Position numbers and translations under genes: made by a program
Notes under the pieces: generated by a model
Told to the model about the DNA's origin: nothing
Databases searched by the model: none
The model's input: only the letters and a program-made list of their open reading frames with translations
NCBI RefSeq assembly: GCF_000185725.2
Contig: NZ_KI391953.1
Span: 558,001-622,000, forward strand
DNA length: 64,000 nt
Direction of reading: 5' to 3'
From: Segniliparus rugosus ATCC BAA-974
GTDB lineage: Bacteria; Actinomycetota; Actinomycetes; Mycobacteriales; Mycobacteriaceae
In this document: positions 19,459 to 28,481 of the stretch, piece by piece
How positions within the stretch are numbered: the stretch's first letter is position 1
Layout: every line of letters starts with the position of its first letter

Positions 19459-20977
19459 CGCTGGCCTTGTGGTTGAACCCGGAGATGTCGAAGCCGGACC
19501 AGAACGTCCGCCGCTCGGGCCACGGGTCGGACTCCACCCGCTCCGAGGTGTTCAGGATCAGCGTCTGCCGGTCCTGGGGGCGGTATTGCGGCCACGCCTC
19601 GCCAGGCGTGCCGGTCTGGGCGAAGGAGAGCCAGCGCCGCTGCAAGTGCTCGGCGGCTTGGGCCAGCCCTTGGCGCTCGGCCGGCCCGCTGAGCGCCAGG
19701 AAGACGGACCGGAAGGATTTCAGCCTGTCGAAGCAGGCGATGAGCTCGATGGTGTGGGTGGCTCCGAAGCCGAGCAGCCGCGACACGCGGCTCGACCAGT
19801 CGTAGCGGTACATGTACGTCGGCGCGTTGGCGCTGTGGCCCTCGGCCACGGCGAGAGCCGGGACCCAGTAGCGCAAATCGCCGTTGAACGGGATCGCGGC
19901 GCGTTTTTCGGGCAGGTTCGGGAAGACGCTCGGAATGCGCGCGGCCAGGTCCGGGTCCTGCGCGGTGACGGCCGCGATCAGATCCCGCGCCTCGCTGGAC
20001 AGGCCGCCCCGTTTCAGCTGCACGATGACGTCGTCCCTGTTCGTGCCGATGAGGAGCGGCACGCGGTGCGCGTGCCCGCCCGCGAACGCGTCGATGACCC
20101 GCCGGGGCAGCACCTCCCCGTCCACGACCGGGGCGAGGTACCGCGCGCCGGGCCTGCGCTTGCCGACCAGCTTGCCCAGTTTGACCACTGCGGCGACGAG
20201 CTCGTCGCTCGTCGCCCTGGTCAGGGCGAGCTGAGCCTCGCTCGGCCCGGCCCCGAGCGCTTCGAGGAACCAGCGCGCGTAAAGCTCGCCGTCCTCCTTG
20301 TCCAGGATGGTGGCCGCGGGCGGGCTTTGCGCGATAGCCCGGTGGAACAGCCCGGCGGACTTGGGCGACGACATGAGCGAGAGGACCGCGTTCGCCCCGG
20401 AGGACTGGCCCCAGATAGTCACATTGCAGGGGTCGCCGCCGAAAGCCGCGATGTTCTGCTGGATCCAGGCGAGCGCCGCGATCTGGTCTTGCAGGCCGAG
20501 GTTCGTCTCGAAGGGCCGCTTCGGCGTGCTGAACTCGCCGAAATGCGTGTAGCCGAACGGGCCGAGCCGGAAATTGACGGACACCAGGACCACGTCGCCG
20601 CGGCGCAGCAGGGAGTCGCCGCCGGAGATGCAGGAGCCGTTGCCGAAGAGGTTGAGGCCGCCGTGGAAGAACACGAGGACCGGTCTGCCCGAGCCTGGCT
20701 CGGCGCGGGCCACGATGTTCAGGCGCAGGCAGTCTTCGGACCGGAGCGGTTTTTTGAACGGGAACTCGAAGCCGGGTTGCGGGCAGGGGAGGCCGAACGT
20801 GGTCGCGTCGAGTTCCCCGGTCCAGGGGTCGGCGGGCTGGGGAGCGCGGAAACGCAAGTCCCCGACAGGCGGCCGCGCGTACGGCACGCCGTAAAAGCGC
20901 ACCAGATCGCCGTCCTGGGAGCCGCGAAGGGCCCCTTGCGCGATATTGACTTTTCCCGGCGCTGTGTCGGCTCTCAC
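19451..20977 (-). CDS. Type-B carboxylesterase (possible separate start inside the fused frame)
   Basis: The esterase part is 508 aa if it starts at GTG 20977. That GTG overlaps, as GTGA, the TGA that closes the distal copy of the pgi 3' end, which looks like an ancestral translationally coupled start. Carboxylesterase-B features: [20 protein letters not shown] and [25 protein letters not shown] oxyanion region, nucleophile in [17 protein letters not shown], and a likely catalytic His in FGATHTIEL. No signal peptide is present, so it should be cytoplasmic. It is convergent with the glycosylase gene. The substrate is unknown. Confidence 0.7.
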   Translation of the reverse strand: MRADTAPGKVNIAQGALRGSQDGDLVRFYGVPYARPPVGDLRFRAPQPADPWTGELDATTFGLPCPQPGFEFPFKKPLRSEDCLRLNIVARAEPGSGRPVLVFFHGGLNLFGNGSCISGGDSLLRRGDVVLVSVNFRLGPFGYTHFGEFSTPKRPFETNLGLQDQIAALAWIQQNIAAFGGDPCNVTIWGQSSGANAVLSLMSSPKSAGLFHRAIAQSPPAATILDKEDGELYARWFLEALGAGPSEAQLALTRATSDELVAAVVKLGKLVGKRRPGARYLAPVVDGEVLPRRVIDAFAGGHAHRVPLLIGTNRDDVIVQLKRGGLSSEARDLIAAVTAQDPDLAARIPSVFPNLPEKRAAIPFNGDLRYWVPALAVAEGHSANAPTYMYRYDWSSRVSRLLGFGATHTIELIACFDRLKSFRSVFLALSGPAERQGLAQAAEHLQRRWLSFAQTGTPGEAWPQYRPQDRQTLILNTSERVESDPWPERRTFWSGFDISGFNHKASVI

Positions 20978-22804
20978 CCTCGTTGCGTCCGGTACCAGTT
21001 GAGGAGGGCTTGGGTGGAGGAGTCGTCCACGGGGGCGGGCGATTTCGCGACGAGCGGTTCGACGAGCGCTTTGGCCTGGGCCTTGCTCGGCTCGGCTTCC
21101 CCATTGGTCGTGTGGGAGCTGTGATGTCCCGGATCGTGTTGTGATCATGGCTTCGTCTCGTTGCGTCCGGTACCAGTTGAGGAGGGCTTGGGTGGAGGAG
21201 TCGTCCACGGGGGCGGGCGATTTCGCGACGAGCGGTTCGACGAGCGCTTTGGCCTGGGCCTTGCCCAGCTCGACGCCCCATTGGTCGAAGGAATTGATGC
21301 CCCAGATCGCGCCTTCCACGAACACCTGGTGCTCGTAGAGGGCGATGAGCTGGCCGAGGACGCTCGGGGTGAGCTTCGGCGCGAAGATCGAGGTGCTGGG
21401 CCGGTTGCCGGGCATGACCTTGTGTGGCGCGATGTCCGGCGCGACGCCCTCGGCGAGGATCTCGTCCAGCGTCTTGCCGAACGCGAGCACTTTCGACTGG
21501 GCGAGGAAGTTCGAGATGAGCAGATCGTGGACGGTCGCCTGGGTGCCGTCGGACGCGACGATCGTGCTCGGCAGGTTCTCGGTCGGGTTGGCGAACGCGA
21601 TGAAATCGGCGGGGACCAGCCGGGTGCCCTGGTGCAGCAGCTGGTAGAAGGCGTGCTGGCCGTTCGTGCCTGGCTCGCCCCAGAAGATCTCCCCGGTGTC
21701 GTAGTCGACCCGCTCGCCCGCGAGCGTGGTGGACTTGCCGTTGGACTCCATGGTGAGCTGCTGCAAGTACGCGGGGAATCTGCGCAGGTCCTGCGAGTAC
21801 GGCAGGACGGCGCGGGACTGCGCGTCGTGGAAGTTCGAGTACCAGACCCCGAGCAGTCCGAGGATGAACGGCGCGTTCTGCTCCGGCGGGGCGTTGAGGA
21901 AGTGCTCGTCCACCGTCCTCGCCCCCGCGAGGAACTCGGCGAAGCGCTCCTTGCCGATGACGGCCATGACGGACAGCCCGATAGCGGACCACACCGAGTA
22001 TCGTCCGCCGACCCAGTCCCAGAACTCGAACATGTTCTGCGGGTCGATCCCGAACTCGGTCACGCCCTTGGTGTTCGTGGAGAGCGCGACGAAGTGCTTC
22101 GCAACGGCCTCCATGCCGACGCCCAGCTCCGAGAGCAGCCAGCCCCGCGCGGCTTGCGCGTTGGTCAGCGTTTCGAGGGTGGTGAAGGTCTTCGAGGCGA
22201 CGATGAAGAGCGTGCGGGCGGGGTCGAGGCCGTCGAGGTTCGAGATCAGGTCCGTGGGGTCGACGTTGGAGACGAACCGCGCGGAGATCGCGCTGTTCGC
22301 GTAGTGGCGCAGCGCGAGGTCCACCATCGCGGGCCCGAGGTCAGAGCCGCCGATGCCGATGTTGACGACCGTGGTGATGCGCTCCCCTGTCGCCCCTCGC
22401 CACGTCCCGTCGCGCAGCGAGTCGGTGAACGCGCCCATCTTGTCCAGCACCTCGTGGACCTGGGCGACCACATCGGCGCCGTCGACGGTGATCGAGGCCC
22501 CCTTCGGGGCGCGCAGCGCGGTGTGCAGCACCGAGCGGTGCTCGGTGGTGTTGATCTTCTCTCCGGCGAACATCGCGTCGCGCCGCTCGGCAACGCCCGC
22601 CGTGAGGGCGAGGTCTTGGAGCAGGGCGAGGGTCTTCCGCGTCGCGCGGTGCTTGCTGTAGTCGATCCGCAGGTCGCCGACGGTCAGCGCCAGCTCTTCG
22701 CCGCGTTTGGGGTCGTCGGCGAAGATGTCCCGAAGATGGGTGTCGCCGAGCTGTTTCGCGTGCTCGGCGAGGCGGGACCATTCGGCGCTCTGCGCGATCG
22801 TCAT
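19451..22804 (-). CDS. pgi: Glucose-6-phosphate isomerase fused in frame to a type-B carboxylesterase
   Basis: One 1117-codon frame. Residues 1 to about 550 are Pgi, which interconverts glucose 6-phosphate and fructose 6-phosphate: [28 protein letters not shown], the catalytic Glu in [11 protein letters not shown], the His in [16 protein letters not shown] and the Lys in [12 protein letters not shown]. Normal Pgi would stop near residue 550 (NWYRTQRDE). Instead the frame crosses a 46-bp spacer and a second, frame-shifted copy of the pgi 3' end (a meaningless linker, about residues 551–609) and enters the esterase at about residue 610. A 1-nt length difference in the second copy removes the stop. 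Either this is a real fusion or an internal GTG starts a separate esterase. Confidence 0.85.
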   Translation of the reverse strand: MTIAQSAEWSRLAEHAKQLGDTHLRDIFADDPKRGEELALTVGDLRIDYSKHRATRKTLALLQDLALTAGVAERRDAMFAGEKINTTEHRSVLHTALRAPKGASITVDGADVVAQVHEVLDKMGAFTDSLRDGTWRGATGERITTVVNIGIGGSDLGPAMVDLALRHYANSAISARFVSNVDPTDLISNLDGLDPARTLFIVASKTFTTLETLTNAQAARGWLLSELGVGMEAVAKHFVALSTNTKGVTEFGIDPQNMFEFWDWVGGRYSVWSAIGLSVMAVIGKERFAEFLAGARTVDEHFLNAPPEQNAPFILGLLGVWYSNFHDAQSRAVLPYSQDLRRFPAYLQQLTMESNGKSTTLAGERVDYDTGEIFWGEPGTNGQHAFYQLLHQGTRLVPADFIAFANPTENLPSTIVASDGTQATVHDLLISNFLAQSKVLAFGKTLDEILAEGVAPDIAPHKVMPGNRPSTSIFAPKLTPSVLGQLIALYEHQVFVEGAIWGINSFDQWGVELGKAQAKALVEPLVAKSPAPVDDSSTQALLNWYRTQRDEAMITTRSGTSQLPHDQWGSRAEQGPGQSARRTARREIARPRGRLLHPSPPQLVPDATRVRADTAPGKVNIAQGALRGSQDGDLVRFYGVPYARPPVGDLRFRAPQPADPWTGELDATTFGLPCPQPGFEFPFKKPLRSEDCLRLNIVARAEPGSGRPVLVFFHGGLNLFGNGSCISGGDSLLRRGDVVLVSVNFRLGPFGYTHFGEFSTPKRPFETNLGLQDQIAALAWIQQNIAAFGGDPCNVTIWGQSSGANAVLSLMSSPKSAGLFHRAIAQSPPAATILDKEDGELYARWFLEALGAGPSEAQLALTRATSDELVAAVVKLGKLVGKRRPGARYLAPVVDGEVLPRRVIDAFAGGHAHRVPLLIGTNRDDVIVQLKRGGLSSEARDLIAAVTAQDPDLAARIPSVFPNLPEKRAAIPFNGDLRYWVPALAVAEGHSANAPTYMYRYDWSSRVSRLLGFGATHTIELIACFDRLKSFRSVFLALSGPAERQGLAQAAEHLQRRWLSFAQTGTPGEAWPQYRPQDRQTLILNTSERVESDPWPERRTFWSGFDISGFNHKASVI
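20979..21287. repeat. Imperfect tandem duplication of the pgi 3' end
   Basis: Copy A (20979–21110) and copy B (21157–21287) are about 131 bp each. They are identical over the first ~108 bp and then diverge, with one extra nucleotide in copy A, and are separated by 46 bp (21111–21156). Copy B is in the Pgi frame and encodes the C-terminal ~45 residues of the enzyme. Copy A would encode the same residues but is read in another frame in the fused ORF. Confidence 0.9.
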
Positions 22805-22817
22805 TGCTTTCTCGCTC

Positions 22818-23099
22818 TCACTGGACTGGGATTCCGGGTTTTCCTCTGCCGAGCTGCAGGAGCAGCATGCCGAGCTGCTGGCCTTCCTCGTGGCCGAGCT
22901 CGTTGAACCGGGAGAGCACCGCGATCTCCCGCGAATGCACCGTCCGGGGCTGGCCTTGGGACATGCGCAGCTGGCCGATCCGCCTGGAGAGCGCGGTGCG
23001 GCGCTTGACGGCTTCGAGGATCTGATTGTCGAGCTGGTCGATCTCGACGCGCAGCGCCGCGATCTCCTCAGCCGGGGAGGATTCGGGAGGAGTGGTCAC
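22818..23099 (-). CDS. AroQ-type chorismate mutase
   Basis: Converts chorismate to prephenate for Phe and Tyr synthesis. The 93-aa all-helical protein has the AroQ pattern: [20 protein letters not shown] with catalytic Arg and Lys, [11 protein letters not shown], and [17 protein letters not shown]. It corresponds to the cytoplasmic mycobacterial enzyme (Rv0948c), which also lies next to pgi. The start is GTG 23099; the frame continues upstream through the divergent ABC gene as an antisense shadow. It ends 13 nt before pgi, so the two are probably one operon. No signal peptide, unlike the secreted mutase. Confidence 0.9.
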   Translation of the reverse strand: MTTPPESSPAEEIAALRVEIDQLDNQILEAVKRRTALSRRIGQLRMSQGQPRTVHSREIAVLSRFNELGHEEGQQLGMLLLQLGRGKPGIPVQ

Positions 23100-23156
23100 A
23101 ATGCCCCTATTGTGCCATGGGACAGCAACGCGCGCATGAGCGAGAGGAGCCGGACG

Positions 23157-25037
23157 ATGCCCCTGTCCGCAACTGACTGGTCGCACGAGGCCGGGCGGTC
23201 CGCAGCCTGGGTCGGCCAGACGTGGCTGGTCGTCGTCGCCCTGTTCCTCGGGTTCTTCTGGCTGCTGGCGCTCGGCACGGGATGGGGCAAGCGGCTGGCG
23301 CGGGTGGGCGGCGGGTTTTTCCGCTCGGCCCCGACGCGCGCGAGCGCGCTGTGGCTGCTGGGGGCGATGCTGCTGGTGACCGTCGCCGGGGTCAGGGTTG
23401 CGGTGGTGTTCTCGTACCAGTTCCGCGACTTGCTCAACGCGGTGCAGGCGGCGGCGGAGGCTTTGGCCCTGCACGACGCGGGGAGGCTGGACCAGGCCAA
23501 GCACGCGTTCTGGTTCTCGTTCGCGATCAGCGGGATCTTGGTCGCGCTCACCGTGCTGACCGCCGTCGCGGACCTGTATCTGCAGCGGGTGTTCGCGTTG
23601 CGCTGGCGGATCTGGCTCAACGACCGCGCGGTGGAGGACTGGTTCTGCGGCGAGGCGTTCTACCGGAACCGCTTTTTGGCCGATCCGATGGACAACCCGG
23701 ATCAGCGGATCCAGATGGACGTCGAGGCCGTCACCACGAAGATGACCAAGCTGACGATAGGGGCGGTGAAGTCGCTGCTGCTCGCGTTCTCGTTCTCCCA
23801 AGTGCTCTGGGATCTCTCGCCGAGGGTCGCGGTGTCCGTCTTCCTCATGCCGTACAGGGTCGTCTTCTCCGTGCCGTACATGGTCGTCATCGCGTATGTG
23901 TTCGCGCTGGTGGTCTCCCTGGTGGCGTTTTGGGTCGGCTACCCGCTGGTGAAACTGAACTTCATGGGCGAGGGCTTGGGCGCGCGGTACCGGTACGCGT
24001 TGATGCGGCTGCGGGACTCGGCGGAGCAGGTGGCGTTTTTCCGGGGAGAGCGGGCGGAGCGGTCCCGTTTGGGAGCGGGGTTCGCCGGGATCGTGGCGAA
24101 CCAGTGGCAGATCATCGGCCGTGAGTTGCGGCTGACCGGGTGGAACACCGCGCTCGGCGGAGTGACCAGCGGGATGCTGACCTTCCTCGTGCAGGGCCCC
24201 CGTGTGTTCGCGGGCCAGATCGGCACCGGCGAGCTGTTCCAGACCCACACGGCGTTCGGCCAGCTGTGCGGCGCGCTGGAGTATTTCCGGGTGAACTACG
24301 AGGAGTTCACGCAGATGTCCGCCTCGCTCCTGCGGGTGGACGAACTCCTCGCGAACGACGCTCGCTCGCGCTCGCTGCCGAGAGCCGAGGCGAAGGAGGC
24401 GGAGTCCGGTTTGGCGATCGAGCGCATGACGGTGCTCGACCCCTCTGGCGGAGAGTTGGTCTCTGACCTTGAGCTGCGTCTGGCTCCTGGCGACTCGCTG
24501 CTGGTGAAAGGCAGGTCGGGGTGCGGCAAGACGACGCTGCTGCGGGCGCTGGCCGGGCTGTGGCCCTACGCGTCGGGGACGAACGCGAAACCGGAGCGGT
24601 CGTTGTTCCTGCCGCAGGTCCCGTATGTGCCGCTGGGCGATCTGCGCTCCGTGCTCTCGTATCCGAGGGAGGCCGCGGAGGCGGACTCCCGGCTCGGACA
24701 GGCGTTGGCCTCGGTAGGGCTGGAACGGCTCAGCGCGCGCCTGGACGACGCGGAGAACTGGGCCTCGGTGCTCTCGCCGGGCGAGCAGCAGCGGCTCTCG
24801 TTCGCGCGGGCGCTCTTGCAGTCCCCGCGCGTCGTCATCCTGGACGAGGCGACTTCCGCGCTGGACGAGGAGTGGGAGCGCAGGTTGTACGGGCTGCTCC
24901 GGACAGAGCTGCCTGAGGCCGCGGTGGTCAGCGTCGGCCACCGCAGCACGCTCGACCAATGGCACGGCCATGCGTTGGAGCTGCTTGGAGCCGGACGATG
25001 GCGGGTCGTGGAGCTGCCTGACGCGGCGCGGGCGTGA
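23157..25037 (+). CDS. SbmA/BacA-like ABC transporter with fused ATPase (Rv1819c type)
   Basis: A 626-aa protein. The N-terminal membrane domain (about residues 20–380) has the SbmA_BacA features: FSYQFRDLLNAVQAAAEAL, LRWRIWLNDRAVEDWFCGEA, FYRNRFLADPMDNPDQRIQ. The ATPase follows with Walker A GRSGCGKTTLL, signature LSPGEQQRLSFARALL and Walker B VVILDEATSALDEE. The M. tuberculosis homologue Rv1819c takes up cobalamin and hydrophilic peptides. ATG 23157 has AGGAG 7 nt before it; ATG 23136 is an alternative. It is divergent from the chorismate mutase gene with a 57-bp gap. Confidence 0.9.
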   Translation: MPLSATDWSHEAGRSAAWVGQTWLVVVALFLGFFWLLALGTGWGKRLARVGGGFFRSAPTRASALWLLGAMLLVTVAGVRVAVVFSYQFRDLLNAVQAAAEALALHDAGRLDQAKHAFWFSFAISGILVALTVLTAVADLYLQRVFALRWRIWLNDRAVEDWFCGEAFYRNRFLADPMDNPDQRIQMDVEAVTTKMTKLTIGAVKSLLLAFSFSQVLWDLSPRVAVSVFLMPYRVVFSVPYMVVIAYVFALVVSLVAFWVGYPLVKLNFMGEGLGARYRYALMRLRDSAEQVAFFRGERAERSRLGAGFAGIVANQWQIIGRELRLTGWNTALGGVTSGMLTFLVQGPRVFAGQIGTGELFQTHTAFGQLCGALEYFRVNYEEFTQMSASLLRVDELLANDARSRSLPRAEAKEAESGLAIERMTVLDPSGGELVSDLELRLAPGDSLLVKGRSGCGKTTLLRALAGLWPYASGTNAKPERSLFLPQVPYVPLGDLRSVLSYPREAAEADSRLGQALASVGLERLSARLDDAENWASVLSPGEQQRLSFARALLQSPRVVILDEATSALDEEWERRLYGLLRTELPEAAVVSVGHRSTLDQWHGHALELLGAGRWRVVELPDAARA

Positions 25038-25046
25038 GGCGGGGCC

Positions 25047-25808
25047 TCAGTACATGCGGATGCGCCGCACCAGCTTGGAGAGCAGCTGCTCGCGCCCGTC
25101 GGCCCCGAACACCAGGCTCGTGTCCCGCGCCAAGCTGTACAGGGCCACGCCTCGGACCACGGCGAGGGCCAGGATGTGCGTCTGCGGCGGGTAGAGCACC
25201 GCGTCGTCGTCGCCGTCGCCGGACGCGTCGACGATTTTGATCGCGTAGGAGATCGAGCGGTCCGCCCCGACATCGGGGTCGGGCAGCCGCTGCACGAGCA
25301 GTTTGCGCTGCCGGGTCTCGCGACCGCCAACGGCTGGCGGCAGCGTGGCCTCCGAACACCCGTCCAGCTGCTCGCGGAGTGCCGCGACGAGGTTTTGGCC
25401 CGAGCTTTCGCGGGCCACTGCGAAGGTGTAGGCCGAGGAGGAGGCCGCGACGATATCGGTGCGCACCTCGCCGAGGATCGCGGAGCCGCGCAACGGCGAC
25501 GTGGGGTCGCACTGGGGCGGATCGGTCTTGAGCGCCTGTTCCGGCTGTTCCCGCAACTGCTCCGCGGTCAGCGTCACGAAGCCCGTGAGCGATTTCGGGA
25601 AGTCGGCGCGGGTGGGCAGGAAATCCATGAACTGCCCGTCGGGCAGTTTGGCGAGATTGCCGAGGTGCAGCGCGGGCGCGGGCGGCGCGGGCGCGTTCCG
25701 GCTGGCCAAAGCGAGGCCGCCCACCGTCGCCGCCGCGGCGAGGGCTAGGACGCAGACCCACACCTGCCAACGCTGGGTCCAAGGGACGGACGAGTCTTCC
25801 ACAACCAT
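25047..25808 (-). CDS. Membrane-anchored extracytoplasmic protein of unknown function
   Basis: A 253-aa protein with a short cytoplasmic start, one helix (WVCVLALAAAATVGGLALA) that may be an uncleaved anchor, and a soluble outer domain. The outer part has two Cys (QCDPTS and DGCSEATL) that may pair, and ends in a basic LLSKLVRRIRMY. The general plan resembles mycobacterial sensor-like or DUF5642-type envelope proteins, but I do not recognise the family with confidence. It is divergent from the dehydrogenase gene and convergent with the ABC gene. Confidence 0.7.
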   Translation of the reverse strand: MVVEDSSVPWTQRWQVWVCVLALAAAATVGGLALASRNAPAPPAPALHLGNLAKLPDGQFMDFLPTRADFPKSLTGFVTLTAEQLREQPEQALKTDPPQCDPTSPLRGSAILGEVRTDIVAASSSAYTFAVARESSGQNLVAALREQLDGCSEATLPPAVGGRETRQRKLLVQRLPDPDVGADRSISYAIKIVDASGDGDDDAVLYPPQTHILALAVVRGVALYSLARDTSLVFGADGREQLLSKLVRRIRMY

Positions 25809-25838
25809 GATTGTTCGCGGAGTCTACGCTGCGATGTC

Positions 25839-26792
25839 ATGACAGGAACATCAGGAGCAAGCGTCAGAGCGCTCGGGGATTTCGCCGCTTCGGCGGCGGT
25901 GATCGCCGCCGCGGGGAACTCCCATCCCTGGCTTGACGTGGTTTTTTCAGAGAAAGACGAGGAGCTTCGGGCGCGCGCGCTGGCGCAGGCCGAGGTGATC
26001 TGGCATGGGCTGCGCCCGCTCGGCCCCGCCGATTTCGACGCGGCTCCCAGGCTGCGGCTGGTGCAGAAGTTCGGCGTCGGCGTGGACACCATCGACCTGG
26101 CCGCCGCCCGCGAGCGGGGGATCGCCGTGGCGAACATGCCAGGGGTGAACGCACCCGCCGTGGCGGAGGGCGCGGTGATGCTCATCCTCGCCGCGATCCG
26201 CGCGCTCCCCGAGCAGGACCGGCGCACCCGCGCGGGGCAGTGGATGCAGGACATCGCTTACCTCGAGCGCTCGCGGGAGGTCGCCGGGCTCACCGTCGGC
26301 CTGGTCGGCTACGGCGACATCGCCAAACGGATCGAGCAGGTGCTCGTCGCCATGCATGCCAGAGTGCTGCACACCTCGACAAAGCCGGACGGCTCCGCGC
26401 AGTGGCGCGGCTTCGACGATCTGCTCGCCGAGTCCGACGTGGTCTCGCTGCATCTGCCGGGGACCCCGGCCACCCGCAAGCTGTTCGACGCCTCGGCCTT
26501 CGCCCGGATGCGCCCCGGCTCGGTGCTCGTCAACACCGCGCGCGGGTCGATCGTCGACGAGGCGGCGTTGTTGGCGGCGCTGGAGTCCGGCCAGCTCGCC
26601 GCCGCAGGCCTCGACGTCTTCGAGCAGGAGCCGGTCGATCCGCAGAACCCGCTGCTCCGTCTGCGGAACGTGGTGGTCACGCCCCATCTGACCTGGCTCA
26701 CCGAGCAGACCAACGAGCGCATGCTCGACATCGCGATTGAGAACTGCAGGCGGTTGCGCGACGGCGAGCCGCTCGCGAACCAGGTCATCTGA
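25839..26792 (+). CDS. D-isomer-specific 2-hydroxyacid dehydrogenase
   Basis: A 317-aa NAD(P)-dependent dehydrogenase. Substrate-domain motif: LVQKFGVGVDTIDLAAARER. Cofactor domain: TVGLVGYGDIAKRIEQVL, where the last Gly of GxGxxG is Ala. Catalytic parts: Arg in LVNTARGSIVDEAALL, Glu in GLDVFEQEPVDPQNPLL and His in VVTPHLTWLTEQTNER. The substrate could be phosphoglycerate, glyoxylate or another 2-keto acid; the length lacks the ACT domain of SerA. TACGCT lies 8 nt before the ATG. The stop overlaps the transporter ATG (TGATG), so the dehydrogenase and the MFS gene are coupled. Confidence 0.92.
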   Translation: MTGTSGASVRALGDFAASAAVIAAAGNSHPWLDVVFSEKDEELRARALAQAEVIWHGLRPLGPADFDAAPRLRLVQKFGVGVDTIDLAAARERGIAVANMPGVNAPAVAEGAVMLILAAIRALPEQDRRTRAGQWMQDIAYLERSREVAGLTVGLVGYGDIAKRIEQVLVAMHARVLHTSTKPDGSAQWRGFDDLLAESDVVSLHLPGTPATRKLFDASAFARMRPGSVLVNTARGSIVDEAALLAALESGQLAAAGLDVFEQEPVDPQNPLLRLRNVVVTPHLTWLTEQTNERMLDIAIENCRRLRDGEPLANQVI

Positions 26793-28258
26793 TGTCGGCT
26801 CCGGAGCGCCGCGAGCACAATCCGTGGCTCGCCCTGGCCGCGTTGTGCATCGGTTTCTTCATGATCCTCGTGGACGTCACCATCGTGTCGGTGGCGCAAA
26901 AGGCGATCATGGCGGATTTGCGGGCCGATTTGAGCTCGGTGGTCTGGGTCACGAGCGCGTACCTGCTCGCCGGGTCGGTGCCGCTCTTGGTCTCGGGCAG
27001 GCTCGGGGACAGGTTCGGGCAGGGGCGGGTCTACCTCGCCGGTCTGGTGGTCTTCACCGCCTCCTCCGCGTGGTGCGGGTGCTCGGCCACGGTGGGCATG
27101 CTCATCGCGGCGCGGGCGGTCCAAGGGCTCGGCAGCGCGTTCATGACCCCGCAGACCATGGCGATCATCACGCGGATCTTCCCGAGCGCGAAGCTCGGGG
27201 CCGCGCTCGGCGCGTGGGGGGCGACAGCTGGCTTCGCGACCCTCTTCGGGCCGCTGGCGGGCGGCGTGATCGTGGACCGGTTGGGCTGGCAGTGGATCTT
27301 TTTCATCAATGTGCCCGTCGGCGTTGCGGCTTTCGCGATGGCGACGCGGCTGCTGCCGCCGCTGCCGATCTGCCGCCTGCCGTTCGACTTCGTCGGCTTC
27401 ACGCTGTCCGGGCTCGGCCTGTTCGCGTTGGTCCTCGGACTGCTGGAGGGAGAGCGCTGGGACTGGGACGCACGGCCTTGGCTGTTGATCTTGGGCGGGG
27501 TCCTGCTGTTGGCGGGCTTCGCGGCGTGGGAGGGGCGCAGCCGCGCCGCGCCGCTCATGCCGCTGGCGTTGTTCCGCGACCGGAATTTCGCGATCTCCTC
27601 CCTCGTGATCGCGACGGTCTCGTTCATGATGAGCGGATTCATGCTGCCCGTCATGCTCTATCTGCAGATCGCTCTCGGGTTCTCCGCCGTGCACGCCGCG
27701 CTGACGACCACGCCCATGGCGCTGGCCTCGGGCCTCTTGTCCCCGCTGGGGGGCAGGCTCGCGGACCGCTTCCACCCGAGGAATGTGATCGGAATCGGCG
27801 TCATCCTGCTCGGCGTGGGCGCGTGCTGGTTCGCCGCCGTCGCGACGGCGGACGCGGACCAATGGCGGCTCATGGCCCCGATGGCCGTGGTCGGGATGGG
27901 GGCCGCGTCCACATACGCGCCCATCGGAGCCGCCGCGACGCGCAACCTCCCCGGTCGGGACGCCGGGGTGTACAACACTTCCCGCATGGTCGGAGCCGTC
28001 CTCGGCTCCGCCTCGGTCGGGGCGCTCATGCAGGCGTTGGCCGCCGACAAACTGCCGCCGCGCGCGATGGGCGGCCTTGCCGGGCAGACCGGGGCGCTGC
28101 CGGAGGCTCTGCGCCCGGGGTTCGCCTCGGCGATGAGCCAGTCGATGCTGCTCTGCGTCGTGGTCCTCGCCTTCGGCGTGCTCGTCGCGGTGAGCTACGG
28201 GCACGCCGAAGCCCGCGGCGAAGAGACAGGCCGGACACCCGCCTTCTCCGGGCATTAG
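26792..28258 (+). CDS. DHA2-family MFS transporter (EmrB/QacA type)
   Basis: A 488-aa inner-membrane protein with about 14 hydrophobic segments. Motifs of drug:H+ antiporters: FFMILVDVTIVSVAQKAIM in helix 1, LVSGRLGDRFGQGRVYLAG in loop 2–3, GLGSAFMTPQTMAI (motif C-like region). The final loop and tail are short. It overlaps the dehydrogenase stop by one base, so it may export a product related to that enzyme or give drug tolerance; neither can be told from sequence. A 223-bp spacer follows. Confidence 0.92.
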   Translation: MSAPERREHNPWLALAALCIGFFMILVDVTIVSVAQKAIMADLRADLSSVVWVTSAYLLAGSVPLLVSGRLGDRFGQGRVYLAGLVVFTASSAWCGCSATVGMLIAARAVQGLGSAFMTPQTMAIITRIFPSAKLGAALGAWGATAGFATLFGPLAGGVIVDRLGWQWIFFINVPVGVAAFAMATRLLPPLPICRLPFDFVGFTLSGLGLFALVLGLLEGERWDWDARPWLLILGGVLLLAGFAAWEGRSRAAPLMPLALFRDRNFAISSLVIATVSFMMSGFMLPVMLYLQIALGFSAVHAALTTTPMALASGLLSPLGGRLADRFHPRNVIGIGVILLGVGACWFAAVATADADQWRLMAPMAVVGMGAASTYAPIGAAATRNLPGRDAGVYNTSRMVGAVLGSASVGALMQALAADKLPPRAMGGLAGQTGALPEALRPGFASAMSQSMLLCVVVLAFGVLVAVSYGHAEARGEETGRTPAFSGH

Positions 28259-28410
28259 GCCGCCCGTCGCGATTTCTCGGTGCGTTCGATGGGGGGATGC
28301 CTGCGGACGGCATCTGGTGCGGGCATTCGAAGCGGCCCGCGCAGTTCGGCTGAAGCCTGGGCGGTTCGACGGACATCGGGTGGCCGGAGGTTTCACCCGC
28401 CACAAACGGC

Positions 28411-28426
28411 TCGGAAACATTTCCGA
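28411..28426. promoter_or_regulatory. Palindrome upstream of the NCS1 permease gene
   Basis: TCGGAAA (28411–28417) and TTTCCGA (28420–28426) are perfect 7-bp arms around CA, 55 bp before the permease start. The site is probably an operator for a dimeric repressor. The rest of 28259–28481 shows no gene. Confidence 0.5.
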
Positions 28427-28481
28427 AATGCGCTAATGGGTTACTTGGGGCGATGGGGGACGAACCGAGAGGAGCCGACAG

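Noticed and set aside
22818-24971. Minus-strand 717-codon ORF over the ABC transporter
   Set aside because: Only its last 93 codons are a gene (chorismate mutase). The rest is Arg/His/Pro-rich antisense of the transporter.
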